NCBI RefSeq assembly: GCF_947242115.1 | Contig: NC_074721.1 | Span: forward strand, 32,331,676-32,395,675 | Source of the DNA: Biomphalaria glabrata | Taxonomy: Eukaryota; Mollusca; Gastropoda; Planorbidae | Length of the DNA stretch: 64,000 nucleotides | Reading direction: 5' to 3' | Shown here: piece by piece, positions 38,101 through 49,160 of the stretch | How positions within the stretch are numbered: the first letter of the stretch is position 1 | How the letters are laid out: the number at the start of each line of letters is the position of its first letter | Program-made: the position numbers and the translations under genes | Notes under the pieces: model-generated | Seen by the model: only the letters and a program-made list of their open reading frames with translations | Told to the model about the DNA's origin: nothing | The model's database searches: none

Positions 38101-39947
38101 CGACTAAGTATCATTTAAGATCTTAGGATAATTATGTAATTTGGAGTCTCCTATGTCATTCCTTTTTTTTCTTCTGTATTTTACAGGACATTTACTTAGT
38201 TCTAATTTTTTAAAAGAAAATATTATTAATGATTTGATAACAATTCCTTCGTACCACACCCGGATTTTCATTCCTTTAAAGGGATAATATCATGTTTTTT
38301 CCCAGTAAAGCCGGTATAAATGATGCCTTTGAAGGTCACCAAGGTCCCATCACCAGCATAGATACACATAAAGTTCCAGGACAGATTGATTTCTCACCAT
38401 ATTTCCTAACATCATCTTTTGATTGGACTATCAAACTGTGGAGCATTAAGGTATTCATTATGCTTTTATTATTTTTGTTAAATTCCTAGTCAATTGTTTG
38501 CATTAATAAGCTAGTTAGTTTTTAAAAATATGTTTTTTTGTTGTATACAATATTTTTTGGTTAAAATTTCATGATATTGTGAAAGTAAAGTCATGATATT
38601 GGGGAAAAATGTCATGATCTTGAGAAAGTAATGACTGAGAAAAAAGGTCTCATGTTATTGTGCCATCTAAATGTTGAACTCAATCTTTTTAACAGCAACC
38701 TTATTACATCCACTCCTTTGAAGACAACAATGACTATGTGTATGATGTCAGGTGGTCTCCCATTCACCCAGCGCTGTTTGCCAGTGTGGATGGAGAGGGA
38801 CGTTTGGATTTATGGAATCTTAACAGTGAAACTGAGGTAAATGATATGGTTTATTTCTAAATGTTCATATAGAAAAAGATGAGAACTTGTATAGATCCCT
38901 GGTGGACGTCTTTGCCTTAGATGGGACAAAATATATAGGTTTCAACTTGGTCTTCGTAATCCTTTTTTTTTTTTTTTGGACTTTCAATGCCTTATTAATA
39001 TTAAGGTAATTTTAAAGTGTGCCTATGATGTCATAGGGTTGGGCATTTTAAGGTGAGAATTTACTCTGGATGTTCTCTGATCCAAATTGTCCTATTGTTT
39101 AAAACAAAAAAGATTATAAAAGAAATGTTGGTGGAGACTGCAGTTTGTTCCTAAACCCGCCCCTGAAGCATAGCTGACTTCTGTGGGAAAAGTAAAGCTG
39201 GTGGCTCACTCTGTTCTCAATACTGGAAAATGCCTATCGAAAGAACTTTGAAGAAGAGCTTTTCAATGGTTCACATCAGTTATTGGAAAGTTTAAAAAAA
39301 AAAGATAGACATGTACCTTGATATAGTTGCATGATGATACTTGTTAATAAGACTGAGATAAGGAATAGTAAATCTAGGATTTTATCCCCCTCAGGTCCCC
39401 ACTGCCAGCATAACAGTTGATGGCCGTCCAGCCCTGAACCAGCTGAGATGGCACCAGACTGGACACCATATTGGTGTTGGAGATAATAATGGACGTATTC
39501 ATGTGTATGATGTCGGAGAGGTGAGCCTATTTCAAGTTTTCATATAGGACAGTTATAAAATATCCATAGACTGTATTCATTCTAGTTATAAATAGTAAAT
39601 GCTTTAAATAAACACTGATTTAGCCGGCACTAAAATCTATAACTCTGCATTTCTAGAGCCTGGTTGGTATAAATACATACTGTTTGATATACTGATATGA
39701 ATACCGTTTGATATACTGATATGATATAGATACATACTGTTGATATTTAATGCTTAAAAAAAATACTTTTTTAGCCAGGAGCAAAATAACTAGATTCACT
39801 AAGAATTATTTCTGTTTACAGCACATTGCTAACCCAAGGTCAGATGAATGGTCCAACTTTGTACACACCCAACAAGAGTTAAAACAGCATGCTGCAGAAA
39901 GAGAAGAGGATTCATCACTGGCTGGTTCTGGAGCGCCTCTAAGATAG
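23164..39947 (+). CDS. DYNC1I: Cytoplasmic dynein 1 intermediate chain
   Basis: Exons 23164-23256, 26176-26257, 26394-26484, 26597-26721, [27202-27231, 30941-30964, 32418-32489], 35184-35318, 36108-36267, 36413-36512, 36907-37032, 37169-37315, 37720-37967, 38306-38450, 38696-38836, 39395-39520 and 39822-39947 join in frame with GT-AG borders. They give about 656 residues, or about 614 without the three bracketed cassettes; vertebrate orthologues are about 610-640. The N-terminal charged helix ([19 protein letters not shown]) is the dynactin p150/NudE-binding coiled coil. YSKETQT is the LC8 site, just after the Tctex-type segment. [14 protein letters not shown] is the roadblock-binding helix. 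The rest is a WD40 propeller ([44 protein letters not shown]) that docks on the dynein heavy chain. It scaffolds the motor tail and its cargo adaptors. A tag just before the ATG (23149-23157) may be a 3' splice site of an untranslated first exon. Identity is very sure; the bracketed exons are predictions. Confidence 0.95.
23491..25831 (-). mobile_element. Decayed hAT transposon (ZBED5/FAM200-like transposase) in dynein intron 1
   Basis: Perfect 16-bp terminal inverted repeats (CAGTGTTTCTCAAACT) are flanked by the 8-bp target duplication GTCTAGAG (23483-23490 and 25832-25839). The minus strand holds transposase pieces in order. A BED-type zinc finger region ([27 protein letters not shown], given in part: [17 protein letters not shown]) lies at 25051-25440. 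An SFQVDEST-like block follows, then [25 protein letters not shown] and NVRWLSRGK at 24365-24610. [14 protein letters not shown] lies at 24049-24264. These pieces lie in at least two different reading frames and the C-terminal third is poor, so it is inactive. The exact target duplication suggests a moderately young insertion. Confidence 0.9.
27202..27231 (+). CDS. DYNC1I: Predicted 30-nt cassette micro-exon of the dynein intermediate chain
   Basis: An acceptor CCCACTAG and a donor GTGAGT frame 30 bases in phase 1-1. It adds [10 protein letters not shown], a basic His/Ser stretch, right after the LC8-binding segment. It can be included or skipped without changing frame. Supported by splice signals and phase only. 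Confidence 0.55.
28634..28785. repeat. 35-36-bp tandem repeat, four copies, in a dynein intron
   Basis: The unit CACTCATTGTGACTTACAACTTATTAGCTCATC repeats four times with small changes, within the intron after the 30-nt micro-exon. No function is apparent. Confidence 0.8.
29014..29207. mobile_element. Second copy of the CAGTGC MITE, truncated
   Basis: It starts CAGTGCTTTTTTTGTGACGG and runs through GGTATGGCGTACTGGGACC and AAAAGTTAGGCAATCTATCA, the reverse complement of 8086-8270. A 40-bp internal direct duplication (two copies of TTAGTAGTTAAAAGTTAGGC) and loss of the far terminus distinguish it. It lies in a dynein intron. Confidence 0.65.
30941..30964 (+). CDS. DYNC1I: Predicted 24-nt cassette micro-exon of the dynein intermediate chain
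   Basis: The acceptor TGCCCTCAAG and strong donor GTAAGT frame 24 bases in phase 1-1, encoding [10 protein letters not shown] content stands out from the surrounding AT-rich intron. Inclusion or skipping keeps the frame. Confidence 0.6.
32418..32489 (+). CDS. DYNC1I: Predicted 72-nt cassette exon of the dynein intermediate chain
   Basis: The acceptor CTTACCTTAG and donor GTATGG frame 72 bases in phase 1-1. They encode 24 residues ending [13 protein letters not shown], a strongly acidic aromatic tail. The open frame ends soon after the donor. I do not recognise this segment from vertebrate isoforms. Confidence 0.6.
35184..35318 (+). CDS. DYNC1I: 135-nt exon of the dynein intermediate chain linker (possible cassette)
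   Basis: The acceptor CCACACAG and donor GTAGGT frame 135 bases, again phase 1-1. They encode an acidic linker ([15 protein letters not shown] ... [13 protein letters not shown]) that corresponds in position to the acidic linker between the LC8 and roadblock sites in other intermediate chains. It may be constitutive, but its phase would allow skipping. Confidence 0.75.
35382..35556 (+). repeat. tRNA-derived SINE, family B copy 3, in a dynein intron
   Basis: A full-looking copy on the plus strand: ATGGCTGCCTGGTCATGCGG (A-box region), GGTTCAAACCC (B box, about 35450), CCGTCCTGCGGGAGGTTTGG, and a 3' end AACATGTAAAACATTTTACA. It starts 63 bases after the 135-nt exon. Confidence 0.8.
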
Positions 39948-40720
39948 ATCTTTATTTTTAAAAATGTAGCTTTATTTATCCAATTCGAATGTTCCTGGAC
40001 ATGGGCTGTGTAGAGATTTTCACCCTTTAAGTAGACTTTTCCCCCCTTTTTTTTAAATTAAGAAAACATTTTCTTGTCATGTTGCGTGATTAAAGCTGCT
40101 ATGTTTGGTGGTTTTCTTGTTAAGTTAAGCTTTTATTGACCTTGGATAGTTGTAAGTGCAATATCGTATATTGATAGATGAAGTATGAAATCTGTTAACA
40201 TATATGTCTGTTTGTATTGTGCTATTGTGAACAAAGTATAGTGATAAGTCACACACTATGTAATCGCTTGACCTATTGTTTCAGGTATTTTCATAACACA
40301 CAAAGAAAACTTGTACAAATATTTTAGTTACCTCTACTTTGTTGCAAAATATATAAATGCTGCATAAAAATTTCATTGGCTATGAATAGTCCTTTGACTC
40401 CAATATTTTCGGACTTGTAAATTTTTTGTTTTACTAATTTAGTTTCCCTAAGACAAAATTGTAAACATAAAAATTAAAAATACATTACGTTGCTTATTTA
40501 TCAATGACATGGTTTTATTTTAGTTTTTTTTTTAATCTTAAAATTTTTTTGATAAATATTTATTGAAGGGTCTGTGGTAGTTCTCTTTTTGCCTACAAGG
40601 TCTTCATTTGCTATTGAGTCTAAGTTAAATCCAATTAGGAGGCTGATAATTTTAAATTCAAGCTGACTTACGTTTCACAATTTCCAGTCAGGCAGCAATA
40701 AAATCTTACAGAAAGACCCA
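39948..40720 (+). other. Probable 3' UTR of the dynein intermediate chain
   Basis: AT-rich sequence after the stop codon at 39945-39947. An AATAAA at 40697-40702 is the first clear poly(A) signal I find, but another site may be used. Confidence 0.4.
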
Positions 40721-40824
40721 TCCTACATAAATGCACAGTGGTTCAAAGCATCAGAAATAATTCAGGTCTTCATGAGGCGGCTTAAAGCTTTAACATGGTG
40801 TCTAGACGTTAAAATCATTAAAGA

Positions 40825-40937
40825 TTCCTTCAGAGTTGAATATTATTGCATCCTAGCCCAAACCTACCACGTGATGGCATGAAGCAGGGTTCAAACTTGG
40901 GACCATTGAGAGCACATACTACACAACCAAGAAGCTG
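40825..40937 (-). repeat. tRNA-derived SINE, family B copy 4 (strongly decayed)
   Basis: ATTCCTTCAGAGTTGAATAT, TCCTAGCCCAAACCTACC and GGGTTCAAACTTGGGACC match family B blocks with many substitutions. It is the oldest-looking of the four copies. Confidence 0.5.
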
Positions 40938-42119
40938 TTCTTTAATCATCAAAATTAATATTAGAATCTATTAAGTTTAATCATATTTTTCTTGGAAATA
41001 TATATGGTACATTAAATTAGAAATACCCGTATTGGTACTAGTAGCTAACATCTTCCAGTTAACCCTGGCCAATGTTAATAAAACCTTTCTAAGAATGAAC
41101 ATCTTGTTACTAATGAACCTCATTCACGAATCGTAAACATACAACATTTAGTCACGTGATAGCCATTGTGTATTAAAAATTAGATCGTAATTTGTATAGA
41201 AGAGATAGAGAATCACATGGCTAAATGTTGTTTGTTTACGATTGGTGAATGAGGTCCATTACTAAGAAGAGCTAGCATTAAGCTGCTTTGAATTGAACCA
41301 TGCTATTCAGATAAGACACAAATTGTACACACCCTTATCTTAAAGTCATTTAAAAGAATACAAAAATATAGATATAAATCTGCATTTTTTTTATTACTGT
41401 TAAAAAAATTTTTCATATAAATACATTATAAACAATATACAGGAAATTTACACATCATCATATGTAAGACTATCAAATGGTTAACATTGGTAATAAGTAA
41501 AAAAAAATAACAAACTTCACAGATTTTGAAAATTTCCGTTTTTTTTTTTATCCACATATACCATTGTACATAAATGTGCAAATGATTTCTGGATTCTATA
41601 GAACTTAAAAAGAAAGACTGATGTCTATTCAGAGTTTTAATACATTTTAATCTTTATTTACAAATCTGACATTTTTCCTTATAAATTTGTGTAAAAATGG
41701 ATTTTAAAAATGTTTTAAAAATACCCGTATATTAGAAATCCATATCAGGTACTTTACCCCCCAATTTATATTATAAACTACTGCCAAGACTACATTTCTG
41801 CATATAATGCTGCATTACCTAGTACATAATTGTTCCTCTTTAGATTTACTTTACCAATGGATAGGTAATCAAAATTGCTTCAAGAAAAAGCTGACAAATA
41901 GTTCCTCTACTTCAGTACTAGCATCAGTTAGTAATTGGACAAACAGATTATTAAAGTTTTCATCACAATCATGTACATAGGAAGTAATGGATCCTCTGTC
42001 ACTTGACTTACAAAATCATTGTCACATACACTTTGCTCAAGTGAACCCTGCACATTTAGTGGGCACAGACTTAGCCCAAAAAATTATCATAAATTATGTG
42101 CAGTCTTGTACATAACTTG
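40938..42119 (-). other. Intergenic and probable 3' UTR of SDHAF3
   Basis: No other exon is seen between the dynein 3' end and the SDHAF3 stop. On the minus strand an AATAAA (plus-strand TTTATT at 41653-41658) could end the SDHAF3 transcript, giving a 3' UTR of about 450 bases. A second lies at 41389-41394. Confidence 0.35.
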
Positions 42120-43083
42120 CTATGGATTGTTATTTCCTTTTGCTTCCTTTGAGCTCATCCTTGTAGTCTCTTGAAACAACTCATACAGCTGACCTAATTG
42201 TTCTTGGGAGAAATTATCCAACATTTCAGGAGAAAGATACATTCCAATCTCCTGTTTTTTTTTCCTTTTGGATAATTGCCCAGCAAGCGTTACATAGTAC
42301 TTCTGGAAACAAAAAGTAAAATATAAAATTGGATATAAATCTGGACCCGCTGTAGTGAAATAGCATCAGTTAGTTGAATTAATCATGTAATTGATTTTTA
42401 ACAGATCTAGACTAACAATAATAAATTTATGCAATTGGAAATATTTATAAATATGAGTATATAAATTTTGGGTATCTGTGCTGCTTTTTCTAAAGCTGTT
42501 TTTTTTTTTATTTTAAAGTTGCTTAAGTTTAAATTTGAACCTGTGGTCTCATCAAAATTTTAAATGAGCAACCAAATTGCAACACAAGGCTTATCTCCCC
42601 TTAGCTTAGTACATTTTCTACATTTAATTATAATTGGTTAATTTTTAAATACATTCATTTGCTGTAACTGACAATGAATAATTGTGAAAAGTTTCAATTT
42701 GATCCAAGAATGGGAACTGGGATAAATAATGTGTACAGGATTCCACACACAGAGTAAGTTGATAAAAGCTTTGTAAAAAAAAAACTTTCTCTCAGTCTTT
42801 GAAAATCTTTTATGTATCAAGTTTAAAATAGAACAGTAATATGTACTGCAACTTAAATAGTAATAGGTCTTTTTCATGTTGAACATTTTGATATTTCTAG
42901 GACATTACTTACTGTCCATTCATGAAGAAATATTTCAGCTTCAGCTTGCTTAATATTTTTATGGGCCCGAAACTCTTCTTTGACATACTGTGTACCCAGA
43001 GCCTGAAACTCTAATGGCAGCCCTCTGTGAAGTTTTAATAGGCCTTTATAAAGGGCCCTTACACGTGATATATGCTGAGACAT
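42120..43083 (-). CDS. SDHAF3: Succinate dehydrogenase assembly factor 3, mitochondrial (ACN9)
   Basis: Two coding exons on the minus strand, 43083-42913 and 42302-42120, join in phase 0 (donor GTAAGT, acceptor TTTCCAG) to give 117 residues; the human protein has 125. MSQHISRVRALYKGLLKLHR holds the LYR-family motif in the form LYK. GTQYVKEEFRAHKNIKQAEA and EIFLHEW follow, then YLSPEMLDNFSQEQLGQLYELFQE. These match SDHAF3 block by block. Known role: a matrix chaperone that helps mature the iron-sulfur subunit SDHB of complex II and protects it from oxidation. The ATG at 43083 is chosen because the family begins a few residues before SRVRALY. The gene is tail to tail with the dynein gene. Confidence 0.93.
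42655..42790 (+). repeat. Dispersed conserved repeat, copy 3, in the SDHAF3 intron
   Basis: It contains AATAATTGTGAAAAGTTTCA, TTTGATCCAAGAATGGGA, ACAGAGTAAGTTGA and AAAGCTTTGTAAA, in the same order and spacing as the copies near 16100 and 17500. Confidence 0.65.
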
Positions 43084-43099
43084 TTGAAAGGCATCTGTG

Positions 43100-43945
43100 A
43101 AGTGATACAAGAATCAGTTAGCCAGAAAGTTAAAGTATTTGGACAAAATTAATATCTGGTTTGAATATTGTGAACAACTTAAGGATGAATTTCAGCAAAC
43201 ATTTTGATAATTTTGCCTCCTTGCTGGTTTATTTTGAAAGTAATGCTAAATTTCTTATTGGATAAGGTGACAGCTCCATTTTTCTACACTCCTGACACAT
43301 ATTTTTCCTCTTTCTTCTGCAAGATCACTGGTCAAAGTGAACTGGTGTACAAATGTGTTAAGGGGATTTTTTAGATTCTATGATGCATCAGCGAAGGGGA
43401 TTTTTTAGATTCTATGATGCATCAGCGAATTCAAACGTTTCTAAAATGGACAGGAACACATTTTCAATTCCTTTCTGTCAAATGAACCTAAGTAAAATAA
43501 ATGGGTGTGAGTGATTAAGATTACGGTTGCAAAATTGTAACACTAACCGCACACTACAAATAATTTTAAAATTAAAAGACTATTGACAAGACAAGACATT
43601 TTCACTTCAATGAATAAGTGAATAATAATGAATCATCTTTCTTGCTGCTTGCACACTCTCAGTGCACCTGCTGTCAATAGGTGGACTTATAATAAAAGGG
43701 GGAGGGGGGCAATGTTATGTGTGATTATATCATTTTGTTTTTTTTGGAAACCATGATGAGATTGTAAACTAAGAGATCTAGTTCTAGTTGAAATGGAAAA
43801 TCGATCAGCCAGCTAAACAGACCATTACAGAGCTAGAAAAGTTCAAACAACAAATGGTGTCAACTAGGCTTATGGGTGTGTGGAAATAGTTCTTTACTTT
43901 AACATTATTGTTACTCAGATAATTATTATTAGATATAGACTAGAT
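43100..43945. other. Upstream of SDHAF3, no gene seen
   Basis: A 37-bp direct duplication (two copies of GGGGATTTTTTAGATTCTAT) lies at 43358-43425. The SDHAF3 promoter should be in the right neighbourhood, but no specific element is recognised. Confidence 0.35.
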
Positions 43946-43950
43946 GATAG

Positions 43951-44635
43951 TGTCACAGTCTTAGTTGACATTGCATGATCTTAAGTTCACGTCATGTTAA
44001 GAGTTCAAAAGACACGTGGAATTCCTGATGTAGAAAACAGGAAGTAGAATGAAAGTTGATTTTGAGTTCAGTCAAGTCAAGTCAAGTCAGTAAGGTCTTG
44101 CTCCCGGTACAGGAAGGTTGGACGTTTCTTCCTGGACTGGTGTATATATATGCATATAGCATGAAAGTCGATGGACTAGTCATTGTTGATTAATAATATT
44201 TGAGAGTTGATTTCATAATGTGCTTATTGGATATTAAGGTATTATTCGTATTTCAATGGATATCTATAGTTGAAGCTCCAATGCCACTAGTAGCAATTGT
44301 TCTTAATGTTACCCGCTGAGATGCGGACGTGATTGATACTTTTGATTCCGCTGTTATGCGGATAGGATTATTATTTCTTGACTTGTAGCACTAACAAGGA
44401 GTGCAGTATATTATTATTATTTTAGTAAAATAAACTTCATGTTGTCTGCTGAACGGACTTGAGTCAGTCGTATAGTGTTTGTCTCGTCACGTGTCTAGAG
44501 TACTTCAGGAAGTAAGAACTCAGTATTATACCATTCAACGTTCATTGACATTTTTGGTGGCCAGTATGGGGACCGAACCCACGACATTCGCGTTATCAGC
44601 ACGAAAGACTAAGACTAAGACAACGTTCATTGACA
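43951..44635 (+). mobile_element. Fossil LTR element (solo-LTR-like with a short leader remnant)
   Basis: The sequence from TGTCACAG at 43951 to TTGACA at 44550 has the TG...CA form of an LTR with an internal AATAAA. It is followed by TGGTGGCCAGTATGGGGACC, which looks like a primer-binding-site region, and 15 bases identical to the LTR end close the element. A 5-bp target duplication GATAG flanks it (43946-43950 and 44636-44640). It is broken, with almost no internal region left. Family: LTR retrotransposon, probably Ty3-like. The intact target duplication suggests it is not very old. Confidence 0.65.
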
Positions 44636-44680
44636 GATAGTACATATATATAAATAATCTGATCTTATTGATTAATTTTT

Positions 44681-44931
44681 TCCTTTCACACCTTGCGATC
44701 TATGGGGCAGATGATGTTAAGGTCATCTGTTTTTTGGCCAATGGTTAAAGAGCAGGGTGTAATGTGGCCCACACAGCGACAAACCGCCTTTACTTTCCAC
44801 AACTAAAGTCAGGTACCCATTAGAGTTGAGTGAACTCAGGGGCGTCCTAAAAATCCCAGTCTTCACTGAGATTCGAACACAAGATCTCAGGTTGGGAAAC
44901 CAAGCGCCTAACCATTCGACCACTACACCCC
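44681..44931 (-). repeat. tRNA-derived SINE, family A, full-looking copy
   Basis: From the head (at the right, read on the minus strand: GGGGTGTAGTGGTCGAATGG, then a B-box-like GTTCGAATC) to the tail (CCTTGCGATCTATGGGGC). It contains all family blocks. It lies head to head with the next copy. Confidence 0.75.
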
Positions 44932-44970
44932 ATCTTATCAAATACTGAAGATATTTACATCCTACACACG

Positions 44971-45153
44971 GGATCTTTGGGCGCCTCTGATTCCACCCAG
45001 CTTTAATGAGTACCTGACATTACTTGGGAAAAAGCAAAGGCGGTTGGTCGTCGTGATGGCCACATGACACCCTCGTTAACCGTGGGCCACTAAAACAGAT
45101 GACCTTTACATCATTTGCCTATAGATCGCATGGTCAGAATGGGAACTTTACTT
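44971..45153 (+). repeat. tRNA-derived SINE, family A, inverted neighbour copy
   Basis: It begins in the body (GGATCTTTGGGCGCCTCTGA) without the tRNA head and runs to ATAGATCGCATGGTCAGAAT and GGAACTTTACTT. It is inverted relative to 44681-44931, with only about 40 bases between them. Confidence 0.75.
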
Positions 45154-45174
45154 AAACACATTTCATGTGTTGAT

Positions 45175-45375
45175 CTATTCATGCATGTTAATACTTGACT
45201 TAAACTCTACTACGCCTTTCCCTGGCCACCCATTCCATTCTCTAACTAACGGCACTAGGGTAGGAAAGAAGGAACACTTGTACTAATTAGTCCTAGCTAG
45301 GAACAAGAAATGTGCTTCTTCTACTTCTAGTCTATCATTGTCTTTCTGAGTATTGAATTAGAATTTGTTTTTTAT
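45175..45375 (-). mobile_element. LINE 3' end (CR1/L2-like), diverged copy
   Basis: The minus strand contains the blocks seen at 45612-45905 and 51700-51860: a TACAAGTGTTCCTTCTTTCC block, then AGAGAATGGAATGGG and AACATGCATGAATAG. The tail with GATAAG is missing. Confidence 0.55.
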
Positions 45376-45611
45376 TTTTATAGATCTATATTATAAGACC
45401 AATTGTCCTAGAGTTAATATAGATACCCCGGTATAGATTTAGATTATAATTTAAAAAAAGATTTAAAGGTTGTATTATACAGTATTATTATAATATCAAA
45501 AATAGATATATAGAATCAAGGCTAAAAAGAATGTCTGATTACAATTATTTATTAGATGAAAGACAATTATAAAACATATATTAGGCCTATTTATTATATA
45601 TTAAATATAAA

Positions 45612-45905
45612 ATAATATCTTATCTTATATAATACAGACGTTACTTCAAAAAAGATGATTACGCCCTACGCGTCATGCATTCAGTCATGCATATTAACCA
45701 ATTACTTAAATTCTGCCAAGTCACTGGTTTTCCTAGATAGCTCAAGCAACCCATTCTATGCTCTTATAGCACTAGGGAAGAAGGAGCACTTGTACTAATT
45801 TGTCCTAGCATATGGAACGAGGAATGTGCCTTTATCTTTACAAGTGTCTTTCTGAGTATTTTATTAAATTTTGTTTTTGTATTTGAAGATTATGGTTCAG
45901 TGTTT
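45612..45905 (-). mobile_element. LINE 3' end (CR1/L2-like) with GATAAG tail
   Basis: On the minus strand: CAAAATTTAATAAAATACTC, CCTTCTTCCCTAGTGCTATA, GAGCATAGAATGGG, and the tail AACGTCTGTATTATATAAGATAAGA (in part). It matches 51680-51958 closely and is a 5'-truncated copy. Confidence 0.65.
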
Positions 45906-48150
45906 TATGTAAAATATGGTAAATAGTCATCTCCCTTACTAAAAAGCCTTCCATGTTTGTTACTATTAATAGTGAATAGTTGTAAAAATGGTGTATTTTA
46001 TGAAAAAACTGCTTGCATAGTTGATTTTAAAAATTACATTTTATGCTTTCAGAAATGAAAAAAGTAGCTGTTGCATCAAAACATTGAATGGTCTAAAATT
46101 ATTTTAAAATATCATCATCATGATGTTGGATTTTCAATATCATCTCATTTATGAGATCTAAACGGCAAAGGGACGGACAGACAGACAGGCCACACAAAAC
46201 TAATAGCGTCTATTCCCCTTTCGGAGGGCCGCTAAAAATCTAAATCTAGTATTCCAAGTCCAAGATTAGATCTACTTTCTACTACTACTACTGTACTAGT
46301 ACTACTAGTATTAAACTAATCTAGACTTATGTCTTAACTAGATCTAGACTCTTACCACATCTTGTAGCTATGTGAAAAAACAACAACGGAAGTGCAGAAG
46401 AAAAACGACTTATAATTAGAGATTGCGTTTTTGATGTTTTTTAACATAGGTACACTTGGAAATTTATTACACTTTTGAATGAAATGTGAGAAGTTTTAAA
46501 GTTGTGTTATCAATCACTTTAGACAATGGCTTTTATGCTTAATGAGGATTTTTTTTTTAAGTTAATTATGTTTATTTTCTTATAATGAAAATATCCCTTT
46601 TTTGTTTTCACCAATACAGAAGTTAGGATAGAGAACAAAGTTGTTGTTTTTTCATATTAATATTATTAGATATCATGCCTGGCCATAATTCTACCAAGTT
46701 TTATCACAGTAAGTCTTCAGCGGCGCTTAAAAAGTGGAAAATGCCTTTTAACAAAGAAATAATGGCCATGGGCAGTTTTGGTGATAGTCTATTAAGAAAT
46801 AGAAAAATTTTGTAAAGCCTAATATTCTGCATATATTCCAATAGTCTTTGTGTACTAAACACCTTCGCACGAATTGTGACGAATTTTAAAGCGCATTTGA
46901 AAAAACATTTTTTTCAAACGATTTTGATCCCACTTTAAAAATATTTTGTTATTTTTTGCCATCACAACGCCACTATTTTGTCCACACCTCTCTGGGTCAC
47001 TCTGACATTTCTTGAAGCTCAAGACCAGATAATTTGTTTATTTCATTCAATATTTACATTCTAAACAAGTGAAGTTCATAAATATAGACTTTAATGAGAT
47101 CAGCTTTGTGAGCTAGAAATTTACTACTAATACGAAATATATCTACTATTAAAATTCTTTATTAATAGATAGATCTATCATCTAAGAAACTATAATATTG
47201 GTAATGCACAAATTGTAAGACAAATTTCCTTACGGATAATAAAGATTATTATTATTATTATTATTATATTCCAACTTTTTAACTTTTGAGCTGGGGGTGT
47301 GTCTCGCCGGCTTAGCCAGCGACAAGCTTTCCTCTCTTGTTCCATGTCAACCGATGTTAGGTCAAAATGCCACAAAAAAATTCATAACTTTCTAATTGTT
47401 AAACATACAGTCATAATTTATACACCATTGGAAAGTTCTATTAAAGTATTTTAATGATGTACTAACAAAAATTGTTTTTTCATGTTTTTTCAAAGATGAA
47501 TTTTTTATTTCACATCCCTACATCTTGAAATCTAGAACTAGATGATCTAGAATCTATATCTAGCCAATGTACTATTAGATCTAATCTAGACATTCTACTA
47601 TTTCTAGTCTATAATAATATTAAAATTAATTATTAGGATTGGCCTCTTTAGCCACATAAAAATGATAAGAAGTTGCAAAGGGAAAAGATCGTGACGATCG
47701 TCTCTCGACAGTCTCGAGTGACTCGAGTAGTCGAGACGTAAAACGGTAAAATTACTAAAATCATTAAACTGCCACAAAATTTTCTGAGAATATTAATTAT
47801 TATTATATTATTTATATATATTATAATATATATTTATTACCTAGATTAGATCTAGACTCTATAGTCTACTACATAAATCTAGTGATCTGCTCGAATATTT
47901 AGAAATCTAGCTTTCTTCTTATTTATCTTATTATAACCTCCACTGAAATCACTGAAACGTTATTTTCGTTTTTGTTTCGTTTCTGGAATTATAACTGAAT
48001 TTTTAAAATAAAATATTCATCACTGCTATATATATAATTGCGTCTTCGACATATTAGTGCAATTATCAAACCAAACCACCGCCGTCGAAAACTTCTGTCT
48101 TATCTTATATAATACAGACGTCTTGTAAGTTTTGTGGGCCAGAAGAAAGC
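45906..48150. other. Repeat-rich intergenic region without a gene
   Basis: 46130-46240 has a GGACGGACAGACAGACAGG block followed by CGTCTATTCCCCTTTCGG, resembling RTE-type LINE 3' ends. 47220-47390 has a TCCTTACGGATAATAAAG word with an (ATT)n run. 47640-47740 matches 49085-49150 (GAAGTTGCAAAGGGAAAA). 48093-48122 carries the GATAAG LINE tail in reverse. No exon is seen. Confidence 0.45.
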
Positions 48151-48924
48151 AACATGGAGATCATGGGCGCCCGCAGATGGATTCTGAGTAGCCAAATTAT
48201 AGCCATTATTTCGCACCATCAAATCAATTATCGTCTAAGTAGCAACTGCACAAGTAGTGTTGGTTAATGTAGGCCTAGTAGTAGATTATCCTAGGCGCAT
48301 CAGGAATTGATGACCAACTATGTACGTGCTCGCCTCTGAATTCTGAGTAGCCAAATTTTAGCCATTTTTTTTAAATTTTATAATGAAATACATCTTCCAG
48401 ATCTGTTTTGTTTTTATTACGTAGATGTAGATTTAGTCAGAATCCGGGGGGGGGGGGGGGGGGGTTGCAAGTGCACCACCATGTAGGCTTACCTCCCTTC
48501 TGGCGCCCATGCATTATTGATTCAAGAGTTTAATAAATTAATGTTCAGGAAAATTGTGCGCATCGTCTTCTAAGTCTAAATCTAAGGCCTATCATTGGAA
48601 TATTATAAAGTGTAGTAACTTAACAAATAGTGATTCCACTGAAGTACAGTTGTAAAGATATGCTATTATTGTAACGAGAATAGGCAAGTCTGTAGTTATC
48701 CGACCATGTAGGCCTACGATTTATTATAGGCTTGCAATTCTTTGCTATATAAAGGGTGTCAAATATTCTATAGCATATTAGTCGTGACGATTTGTTTTCA
48801 TTTGCACATATAGTTATTATGAATGTCACAAGGTCGACTTTCACAGGACATTCTGTATGGTGATTTAACAGAAGGCAGGAGATCCGCTGGTCGTCCATTG
48901 CTAAGTTATAGGCCTACTGAGTAC

Positions 48925-49160
48925 TGATGTATGCAAACGCGGCATAAATCTCTTCAAAATCGACACTAACAGCTAGGAAAAAGTGGCACTGGATAGATCC
49001 ATATGAAGAGCGAGCATTAAAGGAAAGGTCCTGGATTGCAGATGCCATACACAACAGTTGTAGAATGAAGGGTGAAAGTACAAAGGATTGGCCTCCTTAG
49101 TCACACAAGAAGTTGCAAAGGGAAAAAATCGTCTCGAGAGACGTAAAATGCCACAATTAC
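48925..49160 (+). mobile_element. RTE-type LINE 3' remnant
   Basis: Frames here read NLFKIDTNS and EKVALDRS. These match the KRDLKSL.IDTN.WE.LA.DRS.WR block at the end of RTE-type reverse transcriptase proteins, and several in-frame stops are present. The tail GAAGTTGCAAAGGGAAAA recurs at 47670. Confidence 0.5.
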
